DNA of 64,000 nt, taken from contig NC_134746.1 of NCBI RefSeq assembly GCF_050436995.1, positions 12,026,501 through 12,090,500 of the forward strand. The letters run 5' to 3'. Positions 45,656-56,957 of this stretch are shown here, piece after piece. The stretch comes from Anticarsia gemmatalis. Its lineage: Eukaryota; Arthropoda; Insecta; Lepidoptera; Erebidae. The notes below the pieces were generated by a model, which worked only from the letters and a program-made list of their open reading frames with translations, did not search any database and was not told the DNA's origin. Position numbers and translations under genes: made by a program. Positions within the stretch are counted from its first letter, which is position 1. The number at the start of each line of letters is the position of its first letter.

Positions 45656-48346
45656 AAAAATATCCACGAGCTCTCAGGTTAAATGTCATTTTCAGAATAA
45701 ATATGAAGATTTTTACCTTTGACATACCTACTTCAACATTTATCTAAAAAATCAGCAGTATTTGTTCTAGTATGAATGTAGGACTTGAATATCAAATAAG
45801 ATGTTCCTTGCTCGATAAAAATTTAGTGCTCAACCTTTTTTTGGAGCCTCCATTTGATTTTAGGTGTTTTTTATAGCACCAGTTGTAAAAATTCGATAGA
45901 CTGAAGCGTCATTTCTTGTTCCTATATAAGTAGACTGACTAAAGTATTGTATCAACTTACTTTTTTTGTTATATTTCTTCATTCACGTTTATAGATCTCA
46001 TTAAACTCCTTGTAGGTACTACAGACCTGTGTATGTTTTAAGGGCTTTTTCTGGGCTAAGAGTTTCAGACTACAATACGCATCAACAAGAACTTATACAC
46101 TCCACATTTTCAAAAGCAATTTTAACAACAATAGTGAAATACTACTGTATATTAACTCTACAATAATAATACAATCACTGCGTATTTTTTGTTGACTGAT
46201 ACAGAAAAATTCGAGTGAAAACATGACAGTGTAAATATATTTTTAATCAGATTATCCATATTTCATGTAAGCTTTATTTTATCGTGTCAATAGTATCATA
46301 TATACATTCAATCCATCCCGATCGATCTGGATAACTAGTTTCTGTACACATGAGTTCATAGTAAATGTGCTATACGATAGTTGCTAAGAGAACAGTGATC
46401 TGACAAGTTGCAACGCTAAAACTTTTGTGTGATCGGAATTGGATCAAGACTGTAGAAACATACGCACTATAAGTTGATCCTGACACGCTTTATAAATAAA
46501 TATCTTAAATTTATTTTCAGAGATAGGAATAAGAACAAATTACTTCAAGAGATCCATGAAATCCCAAAATATTTCTTTTTTTTTTGAGTAATGAAGCGAT
46601 TCCCAATTTGAAGTCATTGTTTGAACTCCAAAATGTCGTCTTTCTTTAAAGTGGATTATACCATTGTTGAGTGGCACTACAGGTCAATTGTGACTGTTGG
46701 AATCTATTGTGGTATATTCTTAGACACAAAACCTTGCAAAAGCCAGACCGAATTTAAAAATTATTAATATATTCATAGACGATACTTTAAACCCTCCGTC
46801 ACACAAATAACTGTTCATTCCCCAAAAATCAAATCAAAACAAACGGCAGCATTGTGTTTATTTGTAATAATAAAAGAGCTATTAACGGTTCCTATTAGCA
46901 GTAAATTTAATGCGGTGTATACCTGTTGAACTTTTTATGAGCCGGCAATTAAATGAATGGGAATGCCATTGTTCTTACTCGCACTTTCTTTTGAGAGCAA
47001 TTCTTTTATGAATACCATTATCTTTGAGGATTATTCTTTAATATTGTGCAGACATTTTATTGGTATTAAGCGGTAGTGAAAAGCGACTATTATCCTTTCT
47101 TTTCTAAGATTATATTGCTCGGGGATTTACGCATTCGCATATTATTTTCCGCTGGTTTGCTTGAAGTTTCCCTCAGGTCATTAGCTAGCGTTACTTAATG
47201 CTGGAAAATCTGGCGAAGGTTAATTTGGACATATGATCGGTAAATCGAAACGAATAAAGTCATGGTATGACCCATAATAAAATTGAACGGCCATTAAACA
47301 ACTTTTATTGATGCTTGAGCAATTCAGAATTTTAAGACTTAGTAGAAAACTTCTATCTATAGCAGAATTATTTTAAGAATTTCAATATATTTGGACTGAC
47401 AATCTAGAGTCATATTTATTACTACTTAGTAAATTACAAAATCAATTTAATTAACCAACAAAACCCAAGTGTCCATCACAAAAGTGTTAATAGCATTAAT
47501 TAATAATTATTCAGGAAGTACCGGGAATGTAATCCACGTGAATAGAGAGGCTTTACCGGGCCATATTTGATCGTCGTTCGTATTCCTTTGTGTCAGTGCC
47601 CACGGGAAATGAGCATTTTGTCCGGGATATATTGTATCTGTCTTGTAGGAACCAACATATTGAAAAGGTGAACTTTTTTGGGTTCTTGTAGAATATAATT
47701 AAACGATTATTAAAAAGGTCCTAGAAAACGCTGTGTTGATGGCAGCTATTGTAATTGTGCACTAACTGATCATGACCATGATCATCATGCTATTTAAAAA
47801 AAGTCTTTGCAATCGATTTAAAGATGGCAGTAGATTTTTATACTAAGTTATATACTCGAAATTTCAAAATTGTGATTTACGTTTACGACCTGTCTACCAG
47901 AATGATTTAAAAGTATTTCAACATAACCTTTTGATTTCTTTTAGAAAAACTCCGAAAATACTTTTTCTAAAACGATCCCAAAAAATACATTCAACGGTTA
48001 CGTTGACTACCGCTTGAAACACAGTGATAAAAAATCTAGACAAGTATTCCGCATAATCTCGATCCCGCAGGTAATTTTATTATGTTAAATCTTAATTGTA
48101 CACTTATAATAACAAATACTGCGTTTTGTCAACGTGCCCGTTCCTTTACACATCCCGCATGTTTTCAAAATAACAATCATAGTGTTACGTAATCGTATGA
48201 GACGGGATAAGATCTTTATTAAAGTTTCTTACAAGTAGCATGTCGTTTGCAAAGATCGCTGTGTTCATTACGTATGGAGATGAAGATGTAAAGATATACC
48301 TACTTAAACTTGTAGGCTTGAACAAGAATAGGCACGAAACTTATTA
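45656..48346. other. No gene recognised
   Basis: This is about 2.7 kb of AT-rich DNA without an open frame of 60 codons. GC-richer patches at 46900-46960, 47110-47220 and 47510-47640 share nothing with the repeats here. They are candidates for conserved non-coding sequence only by elimination. Confidence 0.45.
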
Positions 48347-48596
48347 TCTATACTTACTAATAGTATACAGCTGAAGAGTTTGTTTGTTTGTTTGAACGCG
48401 CTAATCTCAGAAGCTATTGCCCCGATTTAAAAAATCTTTCAGTGTTAGATAGCCCATTTATTGAGGAAGGCTATAGGTTATATATCATCACGCTATGACC
48501 AAAAGGAGCAGAGTATCAGTAAAATGTGTTACAAAACAGGGAAAATTTAGACCTATTCTCTTATGTGACGCAAGCGAAGTTGCACGGGTCAGCTAG
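48347..48596 (+). mobile_element. Lep1-type Helitron, diverged (250 bp)
   Basis: It starts TCTATACTTACTAATAGTATA at 48347 and ends GGGTCAGCTAG at 48596 before T. The GTTT tract is shorter than in the other copies and there are scattered substitutions, so it is probably older. Confidence 0.85.
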
Positions 48597-48704
48597 TGAC
48601 TTATATGTTGTTTTAGTATCAATGTTTTTGTTATGTATATTAAAAGCTGATCTACGGACTTTTGTAACTATTTTCAACACGTTAAGATATACATATTTTC
48701 ATAT

Positions 48705-48840
48705 AATCACGCCTTCTTCGTATAGGGGTGGGCAGACCAGGGAACGCGACTTTTTTCTACAGCTACATGCAAAATTTCATTAAACTTGATTCAGTGATTT
48801 AGTCTCAAAAGCGAAACAAACAGACTTGTATTTGCCTTGT
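48705..48840 (+). mobile_element. Helitron middle fragment
   Basis: It has CACGCCTTCTTCGTATAGGGGTGGGCAGACC, then GCAAAATTTCATTAAACTTGATTCAGTG and AGCGAAACAAACAGACTTG (in parts). This is the order of the central and 5'-proximal parts of lepidopteran Helitrons read in reverse. The termini are missing. Confidence 0.5.
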
Positions 48841-49129
48841 TACCGGAAAGAATTCAACAATGTCTGAGTCAGCCATTCCATAAGTTTTCCATAACGACCA
48901 TTGTGTTAAACAAATCTCTTTTTAACCCTCTAATTTTAGCGCAGTCATGATTCATTACATTGATATCTTTATATTTAGCTGCAGACTCATAGCTCATTAA
49001 TCAAACATTTACAACGCCCACCTGTTACTGAAGAAAAGTGTTAAAATAATTGTAATTTATTGATTTTTGTGGAAATTTTAACAAGTGTATATTTCATCAG
49101 TAGTCGTTTGTTCTTTTGTAATACGATAA

Positions 49130-49335
49130 AACACGTCATCAACCGATTTTCTACTTCTCTTAAGTATCGACAACCGGTTGGTTAACGAAAATGTAAATGT
49201 GAGTATGTGTGTATGAAAATCTGATCAGCGCTTCTAGCGGGCGTCGTAGAAGCTATTATGATAGGTCATTTTAAATGTCAAACTCTCGATACTCGATGGT
49301 TCCAATTGTAGAGAATCGCTCTAGCGATAAGGGAA
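49130..49335. mobile_element. Inverted-repeat MITE (family C)
   Basis: It has TATCGACAACCGGTTGG near 49166, the core GTATGAAAATCTGATCAGCGCTTCTAGCGGGCGTCGTAGAAGC, then CATTTTAAATGTCAAACTCTCGATACTCGATGG and GTAGAGAATCGCTC (in parts). Its length of about 200 bp agrees with the other copies. Confidence 0.7.
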
Positions 49336-50185
49336 ATTTTGAAAATTGCTTTTAATATATGTATTGTAATAACTAATATTTTTTTTACTAGCTAATTCGC
49401 GTGATTGCATGTTATATTGGCACAAAGTATTAGTAAAAGAAGTAAAAAAAGGTATGTAGCCAATTCTCTTCTCCCTGTTCGCGACCATATTTTGCAACAC
49501 AAACTGGACAACGAACTTGAAGCAGAAAATGACGATAACTTATTTCAACAAGCGACCATTTCTTTTTCCTACGAATCTTCCATTTTATTAGCCTATTCAC
49601 TGTATTAAAACATAAATATGTAAAAAACTAAAACACTTTTTTGTAAAAATAGTTTTAAAAATAAAGCTTTTATAAACACAATACAATTGTGAAATATATT
49701 CTTTTATTTGTTCAACTCTTTTATGTTCTTTTAGCAAACACATTTAACAGCCCATCAGTATTCCCTCTACTTCGTATAATATCCAGCTTTTTCAAACTTG
49801 TTTCACTCTGCACTGAAATTGTACGCTCATCCTGAAAAAAATGCATTTTTAACTTCACTACGTTTGTAGTGCTTTTGAAAATTCGTTCATCCGTACTAAT
49901 TGTTTCCTGGCTATTTCAGACAGTACTGAAATAATAAAAATGTTATTTTTTCTTTTATTTAGCAACTGTTTAAATGCTGTTGTAGAACATTTCCTCGTTA
50001 TTCTCCGTCGCTTTGTGTTACAGCTGTGTGAATGGAACAATAGGTAATTAGGCCTGAATTAGTTCTTTATTTTTAGATTCCTATTAACGAAAGATGCTTT
50101 TAGAAAGGTATGCTTAAACATAACAAATTAATCACTGAGGCAGATTTTCTTTTCAATATAATATATCATTGGTCGATACTATTTA
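49336..50185. other. No gene recognised
   Basis: The small frames at 49405-49608 and 49858-50040 lack recognisable domains. Confidence 0.5.
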
Positions 50186-50189
50186 TTCC

Positions 50190-50335
50190 TATGGAGCAGT
50201 GGTTAAGGTACAAATATCTGTGCGACACACAAACATTTTCTTCGGGTCTGGTTGTACCTTGTGCCCGTTGTTTTTATGCTTGTAAAAGTCCCCGCGACAC
50301 AAGAGCAAGTCTTAGTGCCGAAGAAGAAAAACAAT
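50190..50335 (+). repeat. SINE fragment (family F), diverged
   Basis: GGAGCAGTGGTTAAGG, then GGTCTGGTTGTACC, GCCCGTTGTTTTTATGCTTG and AAAAGTCCCCGCGACACAAGAGCAA (in parts) match the order of the copy at 41055-41282. The B box is lost. Confidence 0.6.
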
Positions 50336-50714
50336 CATTTCGACTTGAGTAACAATTTTTCAAATTGATATGTTTCCATTAAAGTCTATAATTCCTCTAT
50401 TCAAAGTTCAGTATCCATTGTACTCAAAGCTTTAAATCATTTCGATGTAATTAATGCACTATCAAATCCCTAGAATTTACGACATATATCATTGAAACAT
50501 ATCAGTGTTCTATCTAGAATAATCTTAGATATACGAGCCATACGAGGAATATTAATTACAGTTCGACGTTTGTTAATGATTAATTGATACTAATTCATGA
50601 GACCTATCTGTCGTTACGTGTAAGTTATTCAATACTTAGATTTATTGGTTATTGAAATTCATGTCTCATATGTAAAATACCTTTTTACACTAAACGAAAT
50701 TTACTGCTACGTAA
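50336..50714. other. No gene or repeat recognised
   Basis: This is AT-rich DNA. Confidence 0.5.
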
Positions 50715-50815
50715 AATAAATACATAAATATAATAAGCCAACTCTCATGCGGTCATCTGATTCCAAACTAAGCAGAGATTGTAAGTACTATGGTAACCAG
50801 GATATCTACAAAACA
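50715..50815 (-). repeat. SINE 3' fragment (family A)
   Basis: The AAATACATAAATATAATAAGCCAACTCTCATGCGGTCATCTGATTCC...CTATGGTAACCA series (in parts) matches the 3' end of the SINEs at 2299 and 14505, without the tRNA head. The 74-codon frame at 50747-50971 crosses it and is not a gene. Confidence 0.7.
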
Positions 50816-50925
50816 CCATATGACAGAAATGATATAAGATTCAAGCATTACAAAATGTTTTATTGTTTTGACCAACAGAATGAGGAACATTACAGTAGCC
50901 TGATTTTCCGCAATCAGCACTGTTT

Positions 50926-50960
50926 AATAGCGCGATTCTCTACAGTGGGTACTCGTAGTA
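50926..50960. mobile_element. End fragment of MITE family C
   Basis: TTTAATAGCGCGATTCTCTACAG is the terminal segment of family C. Another family C piece follows at 51235-51300, so the 5S SINE at 50962 may have inserted into a family C element. Confidence 0.4.
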
Positions 50961-50961
50961 A

Positions 50962-51205
50962 GCTGTGCTGACCGGTCGGTAAACGATCTGTGGGTTACGC
51001 AACCGTTGGCGCGGTCATTCTATAGATGGGTGACCGCATAGTGGTATATGAACTGAGAGTCTCCGTGCTTCGGAGGACACGTAAAAAGTCGGTCCCTGTT
51101 GTTGTCTATAAAGATAACAGTCGTTAAGCCATGTCAAAGGCCTTTCGGGCGGCTTGAACAACTTCGACACTAGGTTGGCCACTAACCATACGATAGATAG
51201 ATAGA
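50962..51205 (+). repeat. 5S-rRNA-derived SINE, near full length (tail type 1)
   Basis: The head GATCTGTGGGTTACGCAACC...GGCGCGGTCATTCTATAGATGGGTGACCG (in parts) follows the internal-promoter half of 5S rRNA: the box-A-like GATC...GTTA.GCAAC, then GGCGCGGT and GGATGGGTGACCG at box C. The middle is CGTGCTTCGGAGGACACGTAAA. The tail GTTAAGCCATGTCAAAGGCC...CACTAGGTTGGCCACTAACCATACG ends in a (GATA)n run at 51190-51205. A 5S-like promoter, a body and a simple tail define a 5S-headed SINE. Confidence 0.8.
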
Positions 51206-51234
51206 TAAGATATCGAGTATCGGGAGTTTGTTAT

Positions 51235-51310
51235 GCAATACAAGATTGTTATGGTTAGTTATGGTTGCTACGGCGCCCGCTAGAGGCGCTGATTAGGCAG
51301 CTTTCATGAA
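51235..51310. mobile_element. MITE family C fragment
   Basis: TATCGGGAGTTTG and GCTACGGCGCCCGCTAGAGGCGCTGATTAGGC (in parts) are family C core sequence. Confidence 0.5.
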
Positions 51311-52065
51311 TAAAGTTAATATCTAACCGACGGTTGACGACAATAATAGAAACTTGTGCCTCAGTTTTCCGAGTGAGGATGCACTTGACTACCAAATTTT
51401 TAGCTTCTATGCGCCGAAAATACGTCAAACGTGTAAACCTCCTAAGGATAATGTTCTAGACTACGTGATCGTTTAATCTTATCTGTCAGTTTGAGTGCTG
51501 TAATTACAAATGTATGGAGCGTTCCAAGAAGCACATGAATGATTTAATGTCATTTGGGATATTGAACGTTAATTACTACAAGGATTACACGCTAAGTAGG
51601 TGAGTACCTAATCGATACTGTTACCATCAGCGATAAATATCTTAGAGATGATGACATAGCCACCGAATACAGAGTTAAAGAAAGTGACTTGGTCAAATGT
51701 CAGTGTCTTGGAGTGGTTCGTAAAGTGAGGGTAGAACAGCACAATTCATTTAAGTTTCGAAATTAGCATATTAACTTATGACAAATTAATATAAAAGACA
51801 GCAATGGTGAATGTCGATGACCTTTGCACATTATACGGAAAATCTGGAAACGGACTTAATTGAACACCATCACCTATCCACATTAGTTTATCAATATTCT
51901 TTTTCACACGTTACTTTTTGGAGATCCTGCAAGAAAGTATTCAATTTTCACACCAATATATTAACATTTTTAGCAGAGTATAATTTCGAAAACAGACAAA
52001 GTAACCAGGATTAATTGTAAATACTGCCCAAACCAACGAAACCCCGGGGCAACAAACAAACACGA
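51311..52065. other. No gene recognised
   Basis: A 67-codon frame at 51811-52014 has no recognisable domain. Confidence 0.5.
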
Positions 52066-52535
52066 ATGCCATCAAAAACATTCTGTAAAAAACCTCAAGT
52101 CTCGCCGTAAAAAGTTGTGAGATCTATATAATACCAAGTCGATTAATCTATTTAGTCTCTACTTAAAGGAACTTCTGTCTTAAGTTATTACGTATGTTAT
52201 CATCATGCCAATTAAAAAAAATACCTCTAAAACAAATAGACCGACCTGGCCATCGCATGATTTGATTATTAGTATGTATCACACTACACAGCACGACGAG
52301 AAGTTAATGCTCCTGAAATGTTAATGGCGAATTTGTGTTTTCTTGCGATGACCAAGTCGATCTATTTGTTTTAAAGGTTTTTTTTTTAATTGGCATGATA
52401 ATAACATACGTAATAACTTAAGACAGAAGTTCCTTTAAGTAGAGACTAAATAGATTAATCGACTTGGTATTATATAGATCTCACAACTTTTTACGGCGAG
52501 ACTTGAGGTTTTTTACAGAATGTTTTTGATGGCAT
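52066..52535. mobile_element. Foldback element, 470 bp with 192-bp arms
   Basis: The arms at 52066-52257 and 52344-52535 are inverted copies with about ten differences. The outer ends are ATGCCATCAAAAACATTC and its complement. The 86-bp loop is unique. The arms contain CTCAAGTCTCGCCG and a T/A-rich run. No target duplication is visible. It is non-coding. The right terminus abuts what looks like the 5' TC of a Helitron. Confidence 0.85.
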
Positions 52536-53224
52536 CTCACTTCTTTTTGTAGAGCGAACATAAGTCCAATTTGTATGGAAAGACGTTTTTTTTTCATAAT
52601 TCAACATATTTTCCTATGGGAATGTTGTTCAGTTTCATGGGCTAAACACCCTTACCCACCCTATACCCCCTCCCGTTATGCCTCATATAGTAGGTACCTA
52701 TTTACACCTATTTATTTTTATTTTATTTTCTACAGTAATAATAATTCATTAACTGCAAATGTAACCTTGTAATCTTATACATTTATATGGGATTACAAAG
52801 TTATTGTTGCAGTTGGTGTATTTAGAAAACTGGACCGAAATTAGAAAATATTAAATTTTTCCCATGATTAAGACACTGAACCCTATTTGTATTCTAAATT
52901 TGAAGCTTCTAAGTCTGCTAGAAGTACCTTAGACTTTTGATGATCGGTGAGTCAGTGAGTCAGTGAATCAGTGAGTGACAAAATTTAAAATTTTAACAAG
53001 TTGTCATTCTTAAACTACTGGTTCGAATTGACTGAAATTTTAAATATACCGTGTTTATACAATGACTGATTAGTTGCTGAAAATCCAGGCTTCTTGTTTT
53101 ATCCACAACGAAATTATGGGGGGGTCAAAAATAGCCCGAATTGCTTCGAGAAAAGGATGTTACGGCCGTGCCGCTTTTTTTTTGCTCGACTTGCGGGGGC
53201 ACTTCCGTGCCCCCAGATCCCTAA
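52535..53224 (+). mobile_element. Helitron-like element with a strong 3' hairpin
   Basis: The 3' end is a perfect stem GGGGGCAC/GTGCCCCC around TTCC (53197-53216), then AGATCCCTAA and T. This fits a Helitron hairpin about 10 bases before CTRR. A plausible 5' TC follows A at 52535. Inside are a (GTGAGTCA)n-like run (52947-52977), TTAAACTACTGGTTCGAATTGACTGAAATTTT, and CCGAATTGCTTCGAGAAAAGGATG (in parts), all familiar from lepidopteran repeats. The frames 52575-52772 and 53074-53319 are shadows. Confidence 0.65.
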
Positions 53225-54217
53225 TTAAAATTCAAACAGACACAAATTACTACAAACATTTACATGCACAGCACATACATTGCTGCGTGAATCTATTACG
53301 TTCGAACAACTCGACCTAAATACCGCGCAGTGGTCATCTAACTTAATTTTCGTTTGGAAATGTCGTGAAATGGAATATCGATTTACGCCATTTGGATGCT
53401 CCCACAGTTCGTCTGTTAAATAGAACAGGGTTAATTAAGGTGTGTCAGATGTCCAATTACTAACTCGCCGTAGTTTAAAGGACTCCTTAGTGGTCAGTTA
53501 GCTGATGGTTTCTATGTCACCATTATTAACTGGGCCAGCGTTGCTTTACTCATGGTTTGCTTATGGCTAGAATCTTAAGTCTGATCAAAATTATGGAGTC
53601 GACTATCAATTAAATTGAATTCCTCCTGGCAGTTAGCATCAGCTTTTTGGTGCAAAATGTAAAGGGAGAGAAGTATACTCATACTTATCTCCTTACGAGA
53701 TACGAGAGTCCGGGCTATTATGAAAAATGTACTAAACAGAAATTAGAGAAATCAACAATTTTGTCTGGTCAAGGTATTGAAGTCAATGACTGCAACGACA
53801 AGTTGCAAACACATACACAACAATTGAGACCACAGTGGCACAGATTTATAAGGTAAAGAATACAACAACAACGTAATTTACAAAGAAATCGTATCGCAGT
53901 CGTGTCGTTTAATACGTCTCGTACGAACATCTCAATTTCCAATACTGGCTGGTCCTTAACATGGCTGCTCATCCGAGAACTGATGAAATTGCCTCCACAA
54001 GAGCTCGTGAACAGACCCTCACTACTCAATAAAATATGTATTGGTTTATTTACATGTTTATGAATATTTAATCTAATTGCAACTTGAATTATACGGGAAG
54101 ATGCTACTTGTATTAAAACTGCGAAAGATTGGAAAGATAAGTATGTTTGTAATCTATTTTTGTAAAATAATTACAAGTAATTTCGTTGAATTAGCAATTA
54201 TTATAACCTGGATTAAC
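53225..54217. other. No gene recognised
   Basis: The frames at 53647-53856 (plus) and 53769-54029 (minus, cysteine-rich by chance) have no recognisable domain. Confidence 0.5.
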
Positions 54218-54274
54218 ACATAGGCAACTTTCCCCGGAAAATTTCACGCCGACGAAGTAGCGGGCAAATGCTAG
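54218..54274 (+). mobile_element. Helitron 3'-end fragment
   Basis: AGGCAACTTTCCCCGGAAAATTTC leads to CCGACGAAGTAGCGGGC...GCTAG at 54274 before T, the standard terminus of one Helitron family. The upstream part is lost. Confidence 0.7.
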
Positions 54275-54962
54275 TTTAGTATATTTGAAGCTTCTTATAA
54301 ACTCCCGAAACCGAACTGTATATAAATACATATGATATTAATCATTTAAAAATTAGTTTACTTAGGTACAAGATTTTTTAATTTTGTTAATCAATAAATT
54401 AAATCTTTATTTTTCAGTTAGGCATACCAGTTTTATCACAAATATAAACAAATTATAAAATCTATACAATAATATATGTATGATAAAACTGTGTTTTAAG
54501 ACCACAAATATTCCTTTCAATCATATCAAACATCCATGACTATCCCAGTACTATCTAACATGGAAAATATCAAAATAAACGTGCTTTCCCCAAAGAAAAT
54601 GTAAGTCTCCATTCCGCCGCCGGTTAGCGCAGTTACTCAATTTATCCAATTTACTGAATGATGCACCACGAAATTGCAATTTTCATCCACAAATCATATT
54701 TCCAACCCTTAGCCTCCTTGTTAAAGCAATTTGCAAGTTTATTTTTAGATTAACTACTTTGATACGAATAATTAGGTAGAAGAAAGTTTTGAATTCGATT
54801 TCCACGTACAATACATTATAGTTATTATCTAATCATATTATATTTTGTGTTGCGTTTAAACACGACTGCGTATTATAAGGTTTTCGGGTTGATTCCCCGA
54901 TCAGAAGAACTTTTAAACTCTCGCGTTGCATGTTTAATATATTATGGGATACAGGAATTAAC
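54275..54962. other. No gene or repeat recognised
   Basis: This is AT-rich DNA. Confidence 0.5.
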
Positions 54963-55031
54963 GTTTCGGCGCAGGTTGCACTCGCCGTGGTCGCAGGCTG
55001 ACACCATGGCGAGTGCAACCTGCGCCGAAAC
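54963..55031. mobile_element. Short GC-rich palindromic element
   Basis: The arms at 54963-54986 and 55008-55031 are perfect 24-bp inverted copies (GTTTCGGCGCAGG...CTCGCC), extended by CGTGG/CCATG with a mismatch. The loop is about 20 bases. A half-site CTGCGCCGAAACGTC occurs alone at about 59300. It is probably a very small MITE. The two frames covering it (54833-55033 and 54847-55050) give similar peptides on both strands because of the palindrome. Confidence 0.8.
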
Positions 55032-55384
55032 ATTAGGCATTTTAAGGTAAAATGATTCCCCGATCATGCAAAGAACTTACCAGGTTTTTTAATTACTGTA
55101 AGAATGTTAGCGTTCATTAGTATAACATAGCTTGGTTTCATGTCCAGTACATGGCAATAGGTCGCTCCCAGTAACATGTGATCATAAATAGCGAAATGTA
55201 GGAGAATTTATGTATGAGTTCGGTATTCCATTTTCATCTGTAAATGGAAATAGCACGCTTCCATTATGTACAAATCATTGCAGTTTAAAATAGCCTGAAT
55301 AACCAGGGCTCGATGGGATTACTAAATATTGCCAACACCGTAATAATAATAATCTATGAAAATTGTAAATACCAAAGTTAGTCA
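55032..55384. other. No gene or repeat recognised
   Basis: This is AT-rich DNA. Confidence 0.5.
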
Positions 55385-55545
55385 GTCGGTTTCAGTTTAT
55401 TTTTATATTAAGCTTTCGCGAATAAACTACTGAACCGATTGCCATTAAATTTTCAGAGATTTATCCCGAAATCAAGCAGCTAATATAATTTGTTTGAAAT
55501 TAATTAAAATGTTCCAAAATAACACGATATCTTTGTTGGGATAGC
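55385..55545 (+). mobile_element. Degenerate Helitron 5'-side fragment
   Basis: GAATAAACTACTGAACCGATTGCCATTAAATTTTCAGAG (in parts) is the phrase found near Helitron 5' ends in Lepidoptera. Neither terminus is recognisable. Confidence 0.4.
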
Positions 55546-55955
55546 TAGAAAACACCTGCCTGTACTATATTAGTCTTATATTATTGAATAAAAAAAATCC
55601 TCTGCTTAATCCTAATAGGAATCAGGTGTAAATGTAACACAAAAATCTCCCCTGTCCAAACTTTACATCTCCCGTCACATTTTAAAAGGCTCGTCCTTGG
55701 GGGAGCAAAACAATGTGTCTATTAATACACCTCTACCCAACCCTTTGGGGAGCGCCGTGATAATATTGTATTTATAGATTTACCCTCTTATTCATAAACA
55801 CACCATAGACCTATTTTAGTTAAAAAAAATACTATAATATGTTTTCTCTTTTTCATTTCGCTAAGGAGTGTAAGAAACAAAACTCTTTATAAGCCGTTCT
55901 TAACTTCATATATTTTTATGAAAAAGAGGGTTATTAATTATACCACAACGTATGT
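55546..55955. other. No gene recognised
   Basis: CCTTGGGGGAGCAAAAC and CTTTGGGGAGCGCCG near 55695 and 55743 are GC-rich strings that may belong to an old element. The segment at 25090-25130 has a similar CTTAGGGGAGCAAAC. Confidence 0.35.
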
Positions 55956-55959
55956 TATA

Positions 55960-56065
55960 CCCGCAGGTGTAGGCAGAGTTATGAAACACACCGACGTTTC
56001 ACTATTTACGAAGGTAGTCCCATGAAATAGAGGCCGAGCCTATTGCCATATGTCAGGCACACTAC
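55960..56065 (-). repeat. SINE 3' fragment (family G)
   Basis: CCGCAGGTGTAGGCAGAG, CCGACGTTTCACTATTTACG and GTCCCATGAAATAGAGGCCGAGCCTATTGCCATATGTCAGGCACAC (in parts) give the reversed 3' half of family G in the correct order. Confidence 0.75.
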
Positions 56066-56104
56066 TATTAATGAAGAACCAGCGCATATTATAAAATTAA
56101 GTCA

Positions 56105-56277
56105 TCCTACCGCGTCTGTCTCTCTGTTTGCAATAAGCTCAATATCTTCTAAACAGATTTTCATCTGGTTTTCACCAATAGATAGAGCGATTCCCGAAGA
56201 ACGTTTCAGTTGATAATTTGTTAAGGTTTTGTTTAAATAGTCTCTTTAAATTGGCAGAAGCCGGGGCGATTCGCTGA
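56105..56277 (+). mobile_element. Helitron, worn 3' end (third Helitron family)
   Basis: CCGCGTCTGTCTCTCTGTTTGC, TTTTCACCAATAGATAGAGCGATTC and GAAGCCGGGGCGATTCGCTGATT (in parts) follow a known lepidopteran Helitron, whose intact end would read GGGTCGCTAGT. The terminal CTAG is mutated. The minus-strand frame 56172-56393 is a shadow of this and the next element. Confidence 0.6.
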
Positions 56278-56344
56278 TTTAAGATAAATTTGAGAAGGCC
56301 ATTAGCTTTTTGTTCTACCCGCGAATCGCACCCCAGATCTTGGG

Positions 56345-56535
56345 ATCTTGATTCTCTACCACTATCGACTACCGACAACCGGCTAGCTTTCAAAATTTTT
56401 ACATTTAGAATATACTGCCAAAATATTTCCTACAACGCCCGTCAGAGGCGCTGATCAGATTTTCATACAAGATTTCTCGATGACAGGTCGGTTGCCTGTA
56501 GTCGATAGTAGTTAATAGAGAATTGAGATACAGCA
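56345..56535. mobile_element. Inverted-repeat MITE (family C), best copy
   Basis: The left end TATCGACTACCGACAACCGG and the right end (reversed) ACTATCGACTACAGGCAACCG form terminal inverted repeats of about 25 bp. Between them lie ACATTTAGAATATACTGCCAAAATA and CAACGCCCGTCAGAGGCGCTGATCAGATTTTCATAC (in parts). It is about 190 bp long and non-coding. Confidence 0.75.
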
Positions 56536-56806
56536 TAACCTTTACACATCTTGATCACATAGCCAGTCAGTATTTCTTAGATGTATAAAGATAAACCTAC
56601 ATCACTCATACTGTCATTTAGTTGTAGCAAAAGTTCTAAGTACTTGTTCAAGTCGGCTTTGAGAAGTTCTTGTTAGGCTTATGTAATGTATAGATACTTG
56701 ATTTATGTGATTTGTAGGTATTAATAGTACCCAGCAGATGTAAGAACAATTCTGTGATGTTTTTTATAGTTTAGTTTGGGTTCAATGTAACACTTGTTAC
56801 TTTTTT
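56536..56806. other. No gene or repeat recognised
   Basis: This is AT-rich DNA. Confidence 0.5.
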
Positions 56807-56918
56807 CTTTGTAACCCATTACTGTCCCACTGCAGAGCAAGGGTCTCCTCCCAAACCAGGAGGAGGGGTTAGGCCTTGAGTCCACCACGCTGGCCAAATG
56901 CGGGTTGGTGACTTATAA
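56807..56918 (-). repeat. SINE fragment (family E)
   Basis: The reversed 3' half CATTACTGTCCCACTGC...AGGCCTTGAGTCCACCACGCTGGCCAA (in parts) is well conserved relative to 19815-20085. Confidence 0.8.
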
Positions 56919-56957
56919 AGACTGAAAAAAGTCCTGAGTATCTTTCTTTATAGATCA

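Noticed and set aside
54833..55050. Two opposite frames of about 66 codons with similar peptides
   Set aside because: This is caused by the 24-bp palindromic arms at 54963-55031.
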